DNA of 64,000 bases, taken from positions 1,984,001 through 2,048,000 of the forward strand of contig NZ_SHKK01000001.1 of assembly GCF_004217135.1 (NCBI RefSeq), in the 5' to 3' direction. The position numbers and the translations under genes were made by a program. Below are positions 34,477 through 42,798 of the stretch, piece after piece; within the stretch, counting starts at the first letter, position 1, and each line of letters starts with the position of its first letter. Below the pieces are notes generated by a model. That model did no database searches. It saw nothing but the letters and a program-made list of their open reading frames with translations, and was not told the DNA's origin. This stretch comes from Micromonospora violae. GTDB lineage: Bacteria; Actinomycetota; Actinomycetes; Mycobacteriales; Micromonosporaceae.

Positions 34477-34878
34477 TCAGGGCCGGTCCGGCAGAGCGAG
34501 AAGCCGGGCCAGCGCGGGTGGGCCGGCGACGGTCACCGTGACCGCCGGGTGGCGGAGCCGTCCCCCGGGCACCAGCGCCGGCACCGGTACGGCGAAGCGC
34601 AGGCACACCCCGCCGGCGGTGCTGCTGCCGAAGGTCGCACCCCCGTCGGCCATCGACAGGCGCGGGCCGATCGCCCGCCACCAGCGGTACGGCCCGCTCA
34701 GCTCGGCGGCGGTGATGTTGCCCCGGTCGGTCCGCAGCCGCCACGGCCCGTACCGGATCATCAGGTCCCGTTCGGTGACGGCGACCCAGGCCGTCGCCGG
34801 CCGGACGCCCAGCAGCGCCAGCATCGGGCGGAACACCGGATCGAAGCGGAACGGAAACCGCGTCGCGACGGCGGTCAT
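34477..34878 (-). CDS. Conserved hypothetical actinobacterial protein
   Basis: A 133-residue protein with no function I can name. It alternates short beta segments (FRFDPVFRPMLALLGV, TAWVAVTERDLMIRYGPWRLRTDRGNITAAELSG, YRWWRAIGPRLSMADGGATFGS, GVCLRFAVPVPAL), a pattern reminiscent of PH-like domains. The ATG at 34878 begins the conserved part; upstream in-frame sequence is low-complexity. It sits on the same strand 87 bases before the permease gene. Confidence 0.7.
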   Translation of the reverse strand: MTAVATRFPFRFDPVFRPMLALLGVRPATAWVAVTERDLMIRYGPWRLRTDRGNITAAELSGPYRWWRAIGPRLSMADGGATFGSSTAGGVCLRFAVPVPALVPGGRLRHPAVTVTVAGPPALARLLALPDRP

Positions 34879-35254
34879 TGAGCGCCGGGCCGAGCGGTGG
34901 GTCGCGACACCGGGCCACCCGGCCGCAGGGGGCCGGGACGCGCGGGCCGAGGGCGGGCGGCGGGCCGACGCCGGGCCAGGACGGTCATGGCGCGGGCGTA
35001 CCCGATCCGAGGCCCCCGACACCCCCGGATCCTCGCGCCGTCGACGTGACCCGGCCCGGCGCTCCCCCACCGCCGGCCGACACCCCCCGGGCCGGCCGAC
35101 GGTGGCAGACGGTCGACACCCCCCGGGGCCGACCGGCTGTCCCCCACCGCGGCCCGACCCGATGTCGGCCGGCCACGCGGGGTGGAACTGGTGGGACGCG
35201 CCCCCGCGCTCCGCCGCCCCCCACGGGGCGGAGCGCGGGGACCCCCCGTCCCGG
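34879..35254. other. 376-bp GC-rich spacer, no gene seen
   Basis: The region lacks a credible coding frame (all frames give Pro/Arg/Gly-rich sequence). It contains two imperfect direct repeats of about 25 bases around GACACCCCCCGGG (near 35080 and 35115) and a terminator-like hairpin at 35202-35240. It may hold the promoter for the gene ending at 34477. Confidence 0.6.
35202..35240 (-). terminator. Hairpin after the DUF5995-like gene
   Basis: A perfect 14-bp stem (CCCCGCGCTCCGCC and its complement at 35227-35240) with an 11-base loop, 15 bases past the stop at 35255. Confidence 0.8.
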
Positions 35255-36025
35255 CTACTGCAGGAACGCCCCGAGGGGCGAGAGCAGCAGCCGGCCGAGC
35301 GCTGCGGCGTTGTCGTCCAACCGTGTGCGCTCACACTCGCGGGCGTCCGGATCGTGCCGGCACCGCCAGATCTTCTGCGCGTTACGCCAGGCGACATCGC
35401 GGGTGTACTCGACCAGTTCCCCCTGGTACCAGTCGTCGATGTCGCCGTTGAGCATGTCGATGAGCAGTTGCCACCGCTCCAGATAGCCCCGGCGCAGCCC
35501 GGGGATCTTGTCCGCGAAGATGTTGTTGATCTCGAGGTAGTCGTGGTGCTGGTCGCTGCCGTCGACCGGCTCCGACTCCAGGTGGTCGAACGTGGTCACC
35601 AGCGCGAACGGCAGGTCGAAGTTGATGTGCGCGTTCACCCCGGCGGCCGCCGACGGCAGCGGGCGGGCGTCCGGCCCCCGCATCCGCTGGAACAGGCACG
35701 ACCACGCCTTCGGGGTGCCGGGGCTGGAGTCGGTCCACAGACGCATCGCGTCGAAATACCGGGCGGCGAACTCGACGTCGAGCCGGGAGAGGAAGACCGG
35801 GTCGACGAAACGGTCGTCGTACAGCCCGTCCAACACGCTGCTGGTGATGGTCAGGTAGAGCTTGTTGAAGTCAGCGAGGGGGCAGCTCGGCCCCAACGGG
35901 GGCAACCGGACCAGCATGTCCTGGAGCTTGGTCAGGTGATCGACCACGGCTGGCACGTCCGCGGGGTGATCGGCGAGCAGGTCGACGATGTCCCGGTGCA
36001 CGGGCCCCCAGACCGGTTCGATCAT
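35255..36025 (-). CDS. DUF5995-like protein
   Basis: A 256-residue, mostly helical soluble protein that resembles the actinobacterial/fungal DUF5995 family. The most conserved-looking parts are DFNKLYLTIT, FFDA-like AARYFDAMRLW, the NAHINFDLPFALVTTFD motif near residue 130, and DYLEINNIFADKIPG. The His and Asp residues of NAHIN..L and HHDYLEIN could form a metal or catalytic site, but no activity is established. ATG 36025 is set by GGAGGAG two to three bases upstream; an earlier in-frame ATG (36094) lacks one. It is isolated between two terminators. Confidence 0.75.
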   Translation of the reverse strand: MIEPVWGPVHRDIVDLLADHPADVPAVVDHLTKLQDMLVRLPPLGPSCPLADFNKLYLTITSSVLDGLYDDRFVDPVFLSRLDVEFAARYFDAMRLWTDSSPGTPKAWSCLFQRMRGPDARPLPSAAAGVNAHINFDLPFALVTTFDHLESEPVDGSDQHHDYLEINNIFADKIPGLRRGYLERWQLLIDMLNGDIDDWYQGELVEYTRDVAWRNAQKIWRCRHDPDARECERTRLDDNAAALGRLLLSPLGAFLQ

Positions 36026-36116
36026 TTCTCCTCCATCGTGGTCGGCGGCATCCCCCGTGCCGTCGTCGACGCGGCTCAGCCTTTCAGCCGACACCGGCCC
36101 GCCGAATCAGTAGAAC

Positions 36117-36152
36117 GACGTATCCCGGCGCGCACACGCGCCGGGATACGTC
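36117..36152. terminator. Terminator of the LuxR-type regulator gene
   Basis: A perfect 16-bp stem (GACGTATCCCGGCGCG and complement) with a CACA loop, 12 bases beyond the stop at 36164 on the minus strand. Confidence 0.9.
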
Positions 36153-36163
36153 ACAGTGGTCGG

Positions 36164-39061
36164 TCAGCCCCGCTGGTTGCGCAACTGGATCGCGCTGGCC
36201 TGCACCCGGGTCCGGACCTGGAGTTTGTCGAAGATGTGCGACACGTGCACGCCGATGGTCCGCTCGCTGATGAACAGCCGCTGCCCGATCTCCCTGTTGG
36301 TCAACCCCTCCGCGACCAGGGCGAGCACTTCCCGCTCCCGTGCGGTGAGCGCCGTCAACTCGTCGTCGGACGCCTCGGCCGCTGCGCTACGCGTACCGGC
36401 CGACGTGTCGCGCTCGTCCAGCGACACCCGGGCACGCCCGGCCAGCTCGCGGATCTCCGAGGTCAACGGCACCGCGCCCAACCCCTGCGCGACCTCGTAC
36501 GCCTCCCGCAGGAGCTTGCCGGCGGTGGCCACCCGGCTACGTCGGGCCAGCAGCGCCTCGGCCTGCCGCAGCCGGGAGTAGGCCGCCGGGTACGGGTGAT
36601 GACGTCGATCCCACTCGGCGGCCGACGCGGCCCACAGCTCCGGGTCGCTGCCGTCGAGGCGGCTCACCTCGGCGGCGCACAGCGCCAGGAAGCCCTCCAC
36701 CACCGAACGCACCGGCCGGGCGGCGGCAGCGCTCTTGCGGGCCATCCGCTCGGCCACGTCGCGCAGCCGGCGTACCGCCGTCGGGTCGACCTCGACGCTG
36801 CGGCTGGCGTGCGCCTCCGCCTCGGCGCGCAGGCCGTGCCAGACCAGCGCGGAGAGGATCATCACGTCGTCGGAACGGCTCTCGGTGAGGCCGCGCTGCA
36901 CCGCCTGCCGGGCCACGTCGTGTCGGCCCTCCCACATGGCCAGCCCGGAGCGCAGGGTGAGCAGGGGAATGACGTGTCGTGCCCCACCGCCGGCGAGCAG
37001 GGTCGCCACCGCGTCGAGGTCCCGACCGGCGGCCTCGATGTCGCCGTAGCCCACCGAGAGTCGGCACCGGGCCAGCAGCAGCTCCACGGCGTCCGCACCG
37101 GACGGTCGGTGCCGCAGGGCCGCGGCCACCACCTTCTCCGCCTCGGCCCACTGACCCACCCGGAACAGCCCGTTGATGGCGATGGCCAGCAGCCGGGTGC
37201 CCCAGGTGCGACCCAACCCCAGCTCGGCGACCCGCTCGGCACCCCGACGGGCCACCACCACGCCCTCTTCGAGGATGTTCAGTGGCCCGGTCAGCAGCTC
37301 CGCCAGGTGCAGGTACGCGCAGGCCACGTCCTCGGGCTGACCGGCACGCTCGGCGGTGTCGAGGGCGTCGCGCATGACCGCCAGACCGGCGTCCGGGTCT
37401 TCCAGAAAGGCGTCGCTGAAGCCCAGCGCCGAACTGGCCAGGACGACCTCGGTGGCCGAGCCCTCCACGTTCTCCGCCAACTCCAGCGCCTCACGGGCCC
37501 GCTCACCGGCGTCGGCGTACCGGCCCAGGTGCAGCAGCAGCTCGGCCAGGCGGGCGGCGGCGGTGGCCCGGTCCCGTGGGGAGCAGTCCGCCGCCTTCAA
37601 CGCCCGCTGGTACTCCTCCTCGGCCAGCGCGGAGCGTCCGGCGGCGGCCAGGTAGCGGGCGCGCCGGATGTGCACCGCGCAGCTCGGCTCGCCACCGCGC
37701 AGCGCGGCCAACTCCTCCAGCAGGGCCAACGCGCGGGCGTGCTCCCCACAGTGGTGGGCCGCCTCGGCGGCGTTCTCCAGCAACTCGACCCGGTCCACCG
37801 TCAGCGGACCCGGATCGGCGGCCAACTGCAACGCCACCGACCAGTGCCGGTGTGCCTCGGCGTAACCGTGCAGCCGCTCGGCCTCCTGAGCGGCGGCCAC
37901 CGCCGCCGGCAGGGCGCGCGCCGGTTCGCCGGCCAGCCGCCAGTGGTGCGCCAGCCGGGCCTGGTGCAGCTCACCGGGCGCCGTGGTCAGCGCCTCGGCG
38001 TAGCGGCGGTGCAGCCCGGACCGCTCGGCCGGCAGCAGCTCGTGCGCCAGCACCTCGGCGACGAGACGGTGCCGCAGCCGGTAGCCGTCGTCGGCGCCGA
38101 CCAGCAGCCGGTGCGCCACCGCGGCCCGGGCCGCGGCGATCAGCTCGTCCTCCGGCATCCGCAGCACCTCGGCCAGCAGCCAGTGCTGCACCGGCTCGAC
38201 GCCGGCGGCCACCGCGTGCACCACGGCGTGCGCGTGCTGGGGCAGCGCGTCGACCCGGTCGAGGAAGATCTCCCGCAGCGTCTCGGAGAGGCCGTCGCGG
38301 CCGTCGCGCAGATCCCGGGCCAACTCCTCGATGACGAACGGGTTGCCACCGCTGCGCTGCCACACCTGCTCGGCCGCGTCTGCGGTCAGCGTCCGCCCGA
38401 CCACGGCGGCGGCGAGCGTCTCGGTGTCGGCCCGGCCCAGCGGCGCCAGGTCGAGCACCCGCACCGTGCGGAGCCGGCGCAGCTCGGTGAGCACCCGGCG
38501 CAGCGGGTGCGCGCCCTGCAAGGATTCGGCCCGCACCGCGGCCAGCACCGACAGTTGCAGATCGCCCAGGCCGGCGAGCAGGTAGAGCAGGAGTTGCCGG
38601 GTGCTGCGGTCGACCCACTGGAGGTCGTCCAGGATCAGCACCAGCGGGCGGCCCTCGGCGATCAGGTGCAGGCCACGGGAGACCCGCTCCAGCAACGCGC
38701 CCGCGCCGTCCGGGCCGGCGGTCTCGTCGGCGACCATCTGCAGCAGCCCGCGCACCGCCGAGGAGGTGCGCGGGTGCGAGGTGGACACCTCGGTGTCGAA
38801 CCGGCGCAGCGCCTGCAACAGTGGGTGCAGCGGTGAGGCGTCGCCGATGTCCAGGCAACTGCCGGTGAGCACCACGGCGCCCCGCTCCCGCAGGTGATCG
38901 CCGAGCTCGCCCAACAGCCGGGTCTTTCCCACACCGCTCTCGCCGGTCAGGAAGACCCCCGCGGTCTGCCCGTGCGCGCCGTCACCGAGCAACGCGGACC
39001 GAACCGTCTGCACCAGCTCGGCCCGGCCCACGAGCGGTGCGGTGTCCACATCGCTGGCCAT
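36164..39061 (-). CDS. Large ATP-binding LuxR regulator (LAL/MalT-like)
   Basis: A 965-residue LAL-family transcriptional activator. Residues about 10-200 are the AAA/STAND ATPase with Walker A GESGVGKTRLL and Walker B VLILDDLQWVD; the middle is an alpha-helical TPR-like region (about 330-870); the C-terminus is a LuxR HTH with LTAREREVLALVAEGLTNREIGQRLFISERTIGVHVSHIFDKLQVRTRVQA. The ATG at 39061 was chosen because the ATPase starts right after it; longer upstream frames run into the divergent gene's leader. It is divergent from the cyclase-ATPase protein. Targets are unknown; LALs often control sugar use or secondary metabolism. Confidence 0.93.
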   Translation of the reverse strand: MASDVDTAPLVGRAELVQTVRSALLGDGAHGQTAGVFLTGESGVGKTRLLGELGDHLRERGAVVLTGSCLDIGDASPLHPLLQALRRFDTEVSTSHPRTSSAVRGLLQMVADETAGPDGAGALLERVSRGLHLIAEGRPLVLILDDLQWVDRSTRQLLLYLLAGLGDLQLSVLAAVRAESLQGAHPLRRVLTELRRLRTVRVLDLAPLGRADTETLAAAVVGRTLTADAAEQVWQRSGGNPFVIEELARDLRDGRDGLSETLREIFLDRVDALPQHAHAVVHAVAAGVEPVQHWLLAEVLRMPEDELIAAARAAVAHRLLVGADDGYRLRHRLVAEVLAHELLPAERSGLHRRYAEALTTAPGELHQARLAHHWRLAGEPARALPAAVAAAQEAERLHGYAEAHRHWSVALQLAADPGPLTVDRVELLENAAEAAHHCGEHARALALLEELAALRGGEPSCAVHIRRARYLAAAGRSALAEEEYQRALKAADCSPRDRATAAARLAELLLHLGRYADAGERAREALELAENVEGSATEVVLASSALGFSDAFLEDPDAGLAVMRDALDTAERAGQPEDVACAYLHLAELLTGPLNILEEGVVVARRGAERVAELGLGRTWGTRLLAIAINGLFRVGQWAEAEKVVAAALRHRPSGADAVELLLARCRLSVGYGDIEAAGRDLDAVATLLAGGGARHVIPLLTLRSGLAMWEGRHDVARQAVQRGLTESRSDDVMILSALVWHGLRAEAEAHASRSVEVDPTAVRRLRDVAERMARKSAAAARPVRSVVEGFLALCAAEVSRLDGSDPELWAASAAEWDRRHHPYPAAYSRLRQAEALLARRSRVATAGKLLREAYEVAQGLGAVPLTSEIRELAGRARVSLDERDTSAGTRSAAAEASDDELTALTAREREVLALVAEGLTNREIGQRLFISERTIGVHVSHIFDKLQVRTRVQASAIQLRNQRG

Positions 39062-39255
39062 GCCACGCAGCCTAATCACAGGGCCCCACACCGTTCTACG
39101 GCCGCCGGTCGCTTGTGGTACTCCTCGCGTCGACTTTGCGACTAAAGGTTGCAGGTGGCCGACATACGTCGTTCGGCAGATCCCCCGTCGGCCCAGGAGT
39201 GCCAATCTCCGGAGGTGATCAGGCGACAGCGGGGAGAAAGGCCGGTGCGACACCC

Positions 39256-41547
39256 ATGAACACCAGCATCATCGTCGACGCGCAGCGGACCGTCACCCCG
39301 CTCTGGCCGGTACCCGAGGAGAGGCGCATCGTCACCGTCCTCTTCGCGGACATCGTCGGCTCCACGGCCCTGGTGGACCGCCTCGACCCGGAGGACGTCC
39401 GAGCGATGCAGCGGGCCTACTTCGATACCGTCGCCGGTGTGCTGCACCGCTGGCAGGGGGTGGTGGAGAAGTACATCGGCGACGCCGTGATGGCGCTGTT
39501 CGGCGCTCGGCACTCCGACGGCTTCGACGCGTACCGGGCGGTGCGCGCCGGGCTTGAGATCCAGGCGGCGCTGGACCGGCGGCCCATGGTCGGCGACATC
39601 AGGCTGCGCGTGCGGGTCGGCGTCGCCACCGGCGAGGCCGTGGTCGACCTGGGCGACGCGGTGACCGGCGGGCACGGTGTGGCCAGCGGCGCGGTGATCA
39701 CCACGGCGGCGCGCCTGCAGGAGTACGCCGCACCCGGTGCCGTCGCGCTCTGCGCGGCCACCGCCCGCGCCACCGCCGGCCTGATCACCCAACGTCAGTT
39801 GACGCCGGTGCCGGTCGCCGGCCGGGTGCCGCCGGTGCCGGTCTGGCACGCCGTCGGTCCGGTACGCCCCAGCGCCGACCGGCACGACGGCCCGCTGATC
39901 GGGCGCCGCCGTGAACTGGCCACCATCCGCGACCAGCTCAGCGGGGCCATCCGGGACCGCACGCCACGCTGGATCTCGCTGGTCGGCCCCACCGGCAGTG
40001 GCCGCAGCCGGCTGCTGCACGAGCTGACCCGCGGGTTGACCACGGTGGACGGTTCGCCCATCCGTTGGTGCGTGGCCGCCTGCCAGCCGTACCCCGATCA
40101 GGTCCTGGCACCGGTCGCGCACCTGCTCCGCAGCCTCGCCGGGATCCGACACAGCGACGGCCCGGCGGCGGTCCACGACCGGCTCGTCGCCGCCCTGACA
40201 CCGCTGTTCCCGCCGACCCGGGTGGCCACCGCGGTCCCGGAGCTCCACCGGATGCTGACCACCCCGGACGGCTCCGCCGCCGCCCTGGCGGGCGCGGCGA
40301 CCTGCCGGGAGGTCCTGCTGCGCCTGGCCGTCCGCCGGCCGCTGATCGTGGCCGTCGACGACCTGGACCGGGCCGCGCCGGTGGTGAGCCGGTTCCTGCA
40401 CGCACTGTTCAGCGCGGCGACCGAGCGCGCGCTGCCGCTGGCACTGCTCACCGTGCATCAGCCGCAGTGGGCCGACACCCGGCCCGGCCCGGCCCGACGG
40501 CTGACGATCGGACCGCTGGCCACGGTGCAGTCCGGGCGGCTGCTGCGCCACCTGCTCACCCGGGCCGGGCAGCCGGTGGCCCTGGTCGACCGGCTGCTGC
40601 CGCTGGTGGGGGGCCGCCCCGGGCACGCGGCGGCGTACGTCAGGTCGGTCGTGGACGGTGCCGACCCGGCGGCGCTCCCCCTACCCGAGGTGATCCGCCG
40701 GGCCGTCGGCGCGGAACTGGACCACCTCGACGGTGAGCGGCGGGCGGTGCTCATGGCCGCCGGCACCCTCGGTGGCCTGATCAGCGGCGCGACCGTGGAC
40801 CGGGCACTCGGCTGGACGCCCGGCCGGTCCGCACCCGCCCTACGCGGGCTGGTCGCCGCCGGCCTGCTGCTCCCCCACCACGTCGACGGTTACGCGTTCG
40901 CCGCACCTGCGCTGCGCCAGGTCGCCGCCGAGCGGTTGCCCCGCGCCCTGCGGGGCGTCTTCCAACGCCGGGCCGCCGACCTGCCGCACCTCGACACCGC
41001 GCACCGCGACGCCGTGCACCGCGACGCCAGCCCGCCCGACTCGCGCGACTCGCGCGCCGGTGCGCTCAAGCGCTCGGCGGCCAGGAGCGCGGAGATCGTG
41101 CGCCTCGACACCGTTGGCGCTCGGACCGGCCGCCTCGACGCCGTCTTCGCGGCGCTGGCCCCGGCCGGGCCGGACGGTGCCACCGGCCCGACCGCGCTGA
41201 GGCGCGCCAACCCCACCCCGACGATGGCCACCCGTCCCGCCGCGTCGGGTCACGCGGCGTCGGGTCACGACGGCAGCCGTGCGGCGGTCCCACGTCGACT
41301 CCGAGCCGTGGCCTCGGCGGGCGACGTACCGCCGACTCCGGCCACAGCGGCGTCCCGACCTCAGCACGGCGCGGACGGTGCCCCGTCGCGGGACGTCGGG
41401 CGGCTCTCAACGCCGATCCGCCCCAGACCGGCGAGTTCGGCGGGGCAGTGGACACTCGCCGACGCCGGCACTCCGCCGGGCGCGGTGCGGGCAATACCCC
41501 GCCCCCCGTCGACCCACCCCCTGGAAGGCCTACCCGCAACCGCCTAA
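39256..41547 (+). CDS. Degenerate class III cyclase domain fused to AAA ATPase and long tail
   Basis: A 763-residue protein. Residues 22-190 are a class III nucleotidyl cyclase domain: metal Asp D32 in FADIVGST, second Asp in EKYIGDAVMALFG with the purine-contacting Lys. The transition-state Asn of the N-x-x-A-R motif is replaced by Thr (V147-I-T149-T-A-A-R153). Residues about 214-560 are an AAA/STAND ATPase whose Walker A is G-P-T-G-S-G-R250-S, with Arg for the essential Lys, and a Walker B LIVAVDDLDRA. From about residue 570 on the protein is Ala/Pro/Arg/Ser-rich and likely disordered. Both enzymatic activities may be impaired, suggesting a signalling scaffold. It is divergent from the LuxR regulator. 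Confidence 0.85.
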   Translation: MNTSIIVDAQRTVTPLWPVPEERRIVTVLFADIVGSTALVDRLDPEDVRAMQRAYFDTVAGVLHRWQGVVEKYIGDAVMALFGARHSDGFDAYRAVRAGLEIQAALDRRPMVGDIRLRVRVGVATGEAVVDLGDAVTGGHGVASGAVITTAARLQEYAAPGAVALCAATARATAGLITQRQLTPVPVAGRVPPVPVWHAVGPVRPSADRHDGPLIGRRRELATIRDQLSGAIRDRTPRWISLVGPTGSGRSRLLHELTRGLTTVDGSPIRWCVAACQPYPDQVLAPVAHLLRSLAGIRHSDGPAAVHDRLVAALTPLFPPTRVATAVPELHRMLTTPDGSAAALAGAATCREVLLRLAVRRPLIVAVDDLDRAAPVVSRFLHALFSAATERALPLALLTVHQPQWADTRPGPARRLTIGPLATVQSGRLLRHLLTRAGQPVALVDRLLPLVGGRPGHAAAYVRSVVDGADPAALPLPEVIRRAVGAELDHLDGERRAVLMAAGTLGGLISGATVDRALGWTPGRSAPALRGLVAAGLLLPHHVDGYAFAAPALRQVAAERLPRALRGVFQRRAADLPHLDTAHRDAVHRDASPPDSRDSRAGALKRSAARSAEIVRLDTVGARTGRLDAVFAALAPAGPDGATGPTALRRANPTPTMATRPAASGHAASGHDGSRAAVPRRLRAVASAGDVPPTPATAASRPQHGADGAPSRDVGRLSTPIRPRPASSAGQWTLADAGTPPGAVRAIPRPPSTHPLEGLPATA

Positions 41548-41550
41548 CCA

Positions 41551-41580
41551 CCCCGCCCCGCCCCGCCCCGCCCCGCCCCG
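41551..41580 (+). repeat. (CCCCG)6 short tandem repeat
   Basis: Six perfect copies of CCCCG lie 4 bases after the cyclase-protein stop and directly abut the inverted repeat at 41581. A length-variable tract is plausible. Confidence 0.9.
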
Positions 41581-41653
41581 TCGATCATGGAGTTGTGGTG
41601 GGTGACAAAAGCCCCGGCGACCAACAAGTCCGGCACCACAACTCCATGATCGA
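41581..41653. repeat. 20-bp inverted repeat with 33-base spacer
   Basis: The left arm TCGATCATGGAGTTGTGGTG (41581-41600) and its exact complement at 41634-41653 flank an unpaired 33-base spacer. Located between convergent genes, it could terminate both. The design resembles the repeat after kamA: AT-richer arms beginning GATCA. Confidence 0.85.
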
Positions 41654-41660
41654 CCGGCGT

Positions 41661-41705
41661 GGGGGTGGGGCGGGGCGGAGACGGGGTGGGGCGGGGCGGG
41701 GTGGG
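41661..41705 (+). repeat. G-rich tract with quadruplex potential
   Basis: Ten runs of three to five G occur in 45 bases (GGGGGTGGGGCGGGGCGGAG...), mirroring the C-rich (CCCCG)6 tract on the other side of the inverted repeat. The plus strand could form a G-quadruplex and the outer tracts can also pair with each other. Confidence 0.75.
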
Positions 41706-41821
41706 CGTCAGGGTCGGTTGGCCGGCTGAGGCCCGCCCCACTACCGGTGGGGAGTCGCTCGCTCCGACAACGTCTGGGCGAGGAACCACAACACCACCGA
41801 CAACCCGGTGAACGTTGGTGG

Positions 41822-42627
41822 TCACAGCACTAGCAGGGCTGCGGTGGGTAGCGTGAGCAGGCCGTCGGGGCCACGGTAGCGGGCGGTCAGCTCGTCGTAC
41901 GCGGCACGAATGCGGCTGATCATCGCCGCCGGCTGGGTCTCCATCACCAGACCTGGCTTGCTGACGCCGTTGGCGGGGCCACTCCACCAGGCTTCCGGGT
42001 CGGTGCGGTGCGCCCAGGTGATCGTGTCGCAGCGCACGTCGGTGAGCCCGGCCTGGTCGAGCAGCCCCGCCAACCCATCGGGGGTACGGGGGAAGTCCCG
42101 GTCGGCGTCCACCATCGGGGCGGCGGCGCGACGGTCGACCCCAGCGGCGTCGAAGACCTCACCCCAGAGGCTCTGTGCCTCCGGCGGGGGTGCGGCCACA
42201 CGGTGACCGCGACCCGACCAGCGGACCGGACGACCCGTCGCAGCTCGGTGATCGCGGCCAGCGGATCGCCCACGTGGTTGATCACGAAGTTCGCCACGGC
42301 CGCGTCGAACGACCGGGAACCGAACGGGAGGTGCGGCAGCGACGCGAGGCGGACCTCGTCGACGGACGGCAGGCGCTCGCGCGCCAAGTCGACCATGCTG
42401 GGCTCGGCGTCGACGGCGACGACGGTGGCGCGGCGAGCGCACGCCAGGCTGGCCGCCGTGCCGGAGCCGGTGCCCGCGTCGAGCAGCCGCGTGCCCGCCC
42501 CGACGTTGGCGGCGTCCAACAACGCTGGTACGGGGTACGCGCAGAGCGCGGCGAGACTGCGGTCGTACGCTCCCGCGCGCCCGGCCCAGCGCGACCGTTC
42601 GTAGTCGTCGAAGGCCGTCGTGGTCAT
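41822..42627 (-). pseudogene. Class I SAM methyltransferase, frameshifted
   Basis: The N-terminal half (from ATG 42627) encodes a Rossmann methyltransferase with motif I LLDAGTGSG, VVAVDAEPSM and an FVINHVGDPLAAITELRRVVRSAGRVAVTVWP strand. At about 42190-42196 the meaningful sequence moves to another frame: after VTVWP the codons give PRRRHRAS in the first frame, while the second frame gives the expected PPPEAQSLWGEVF and continues to GLLTLPTAALLVL and a stop at 41822. One missing base in the G5 run would explain it. So it is either a recent single-base deletion or a sequencing error in a homopolymer. The likely product was a ~268-residue small-molecule methyltransferase. Confidence 0.82.
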
Positions 42628-42798
42628 CGCCAGGCCCCTTCGAGGATCTTGATGGTGGCGCCACGATATCGAACGAGGCGTCTTCGGCGGCGCCCCGCGC
42701 GGTGGCGGTCCGCCGCCCGCACCTGCCGTGCGCTGGCTGCCCGGTGACCAGTGGGAACGGGTGAGTCGCTCACCAGCGCGACTAGGATTGGTGCCGTC

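Noticed and set aside
36026..36094. Upstream start (36094) for the DUF5995-like gene
   Set aside because: No ribosome site precedes it and the added residues are acidic and low-complexity; GGAGGAG marks ATG 36025.
34538..38836. A 1432-residue open frame antisense to the LuxR regulator
   Set aside because: Its translation is low-complexity (Gly/Arg/Gln/Pro-rich) with no domain; the opposite strand encodes clear ATPase and LuxR motifs. Long antisense frames are expected at this GC content.
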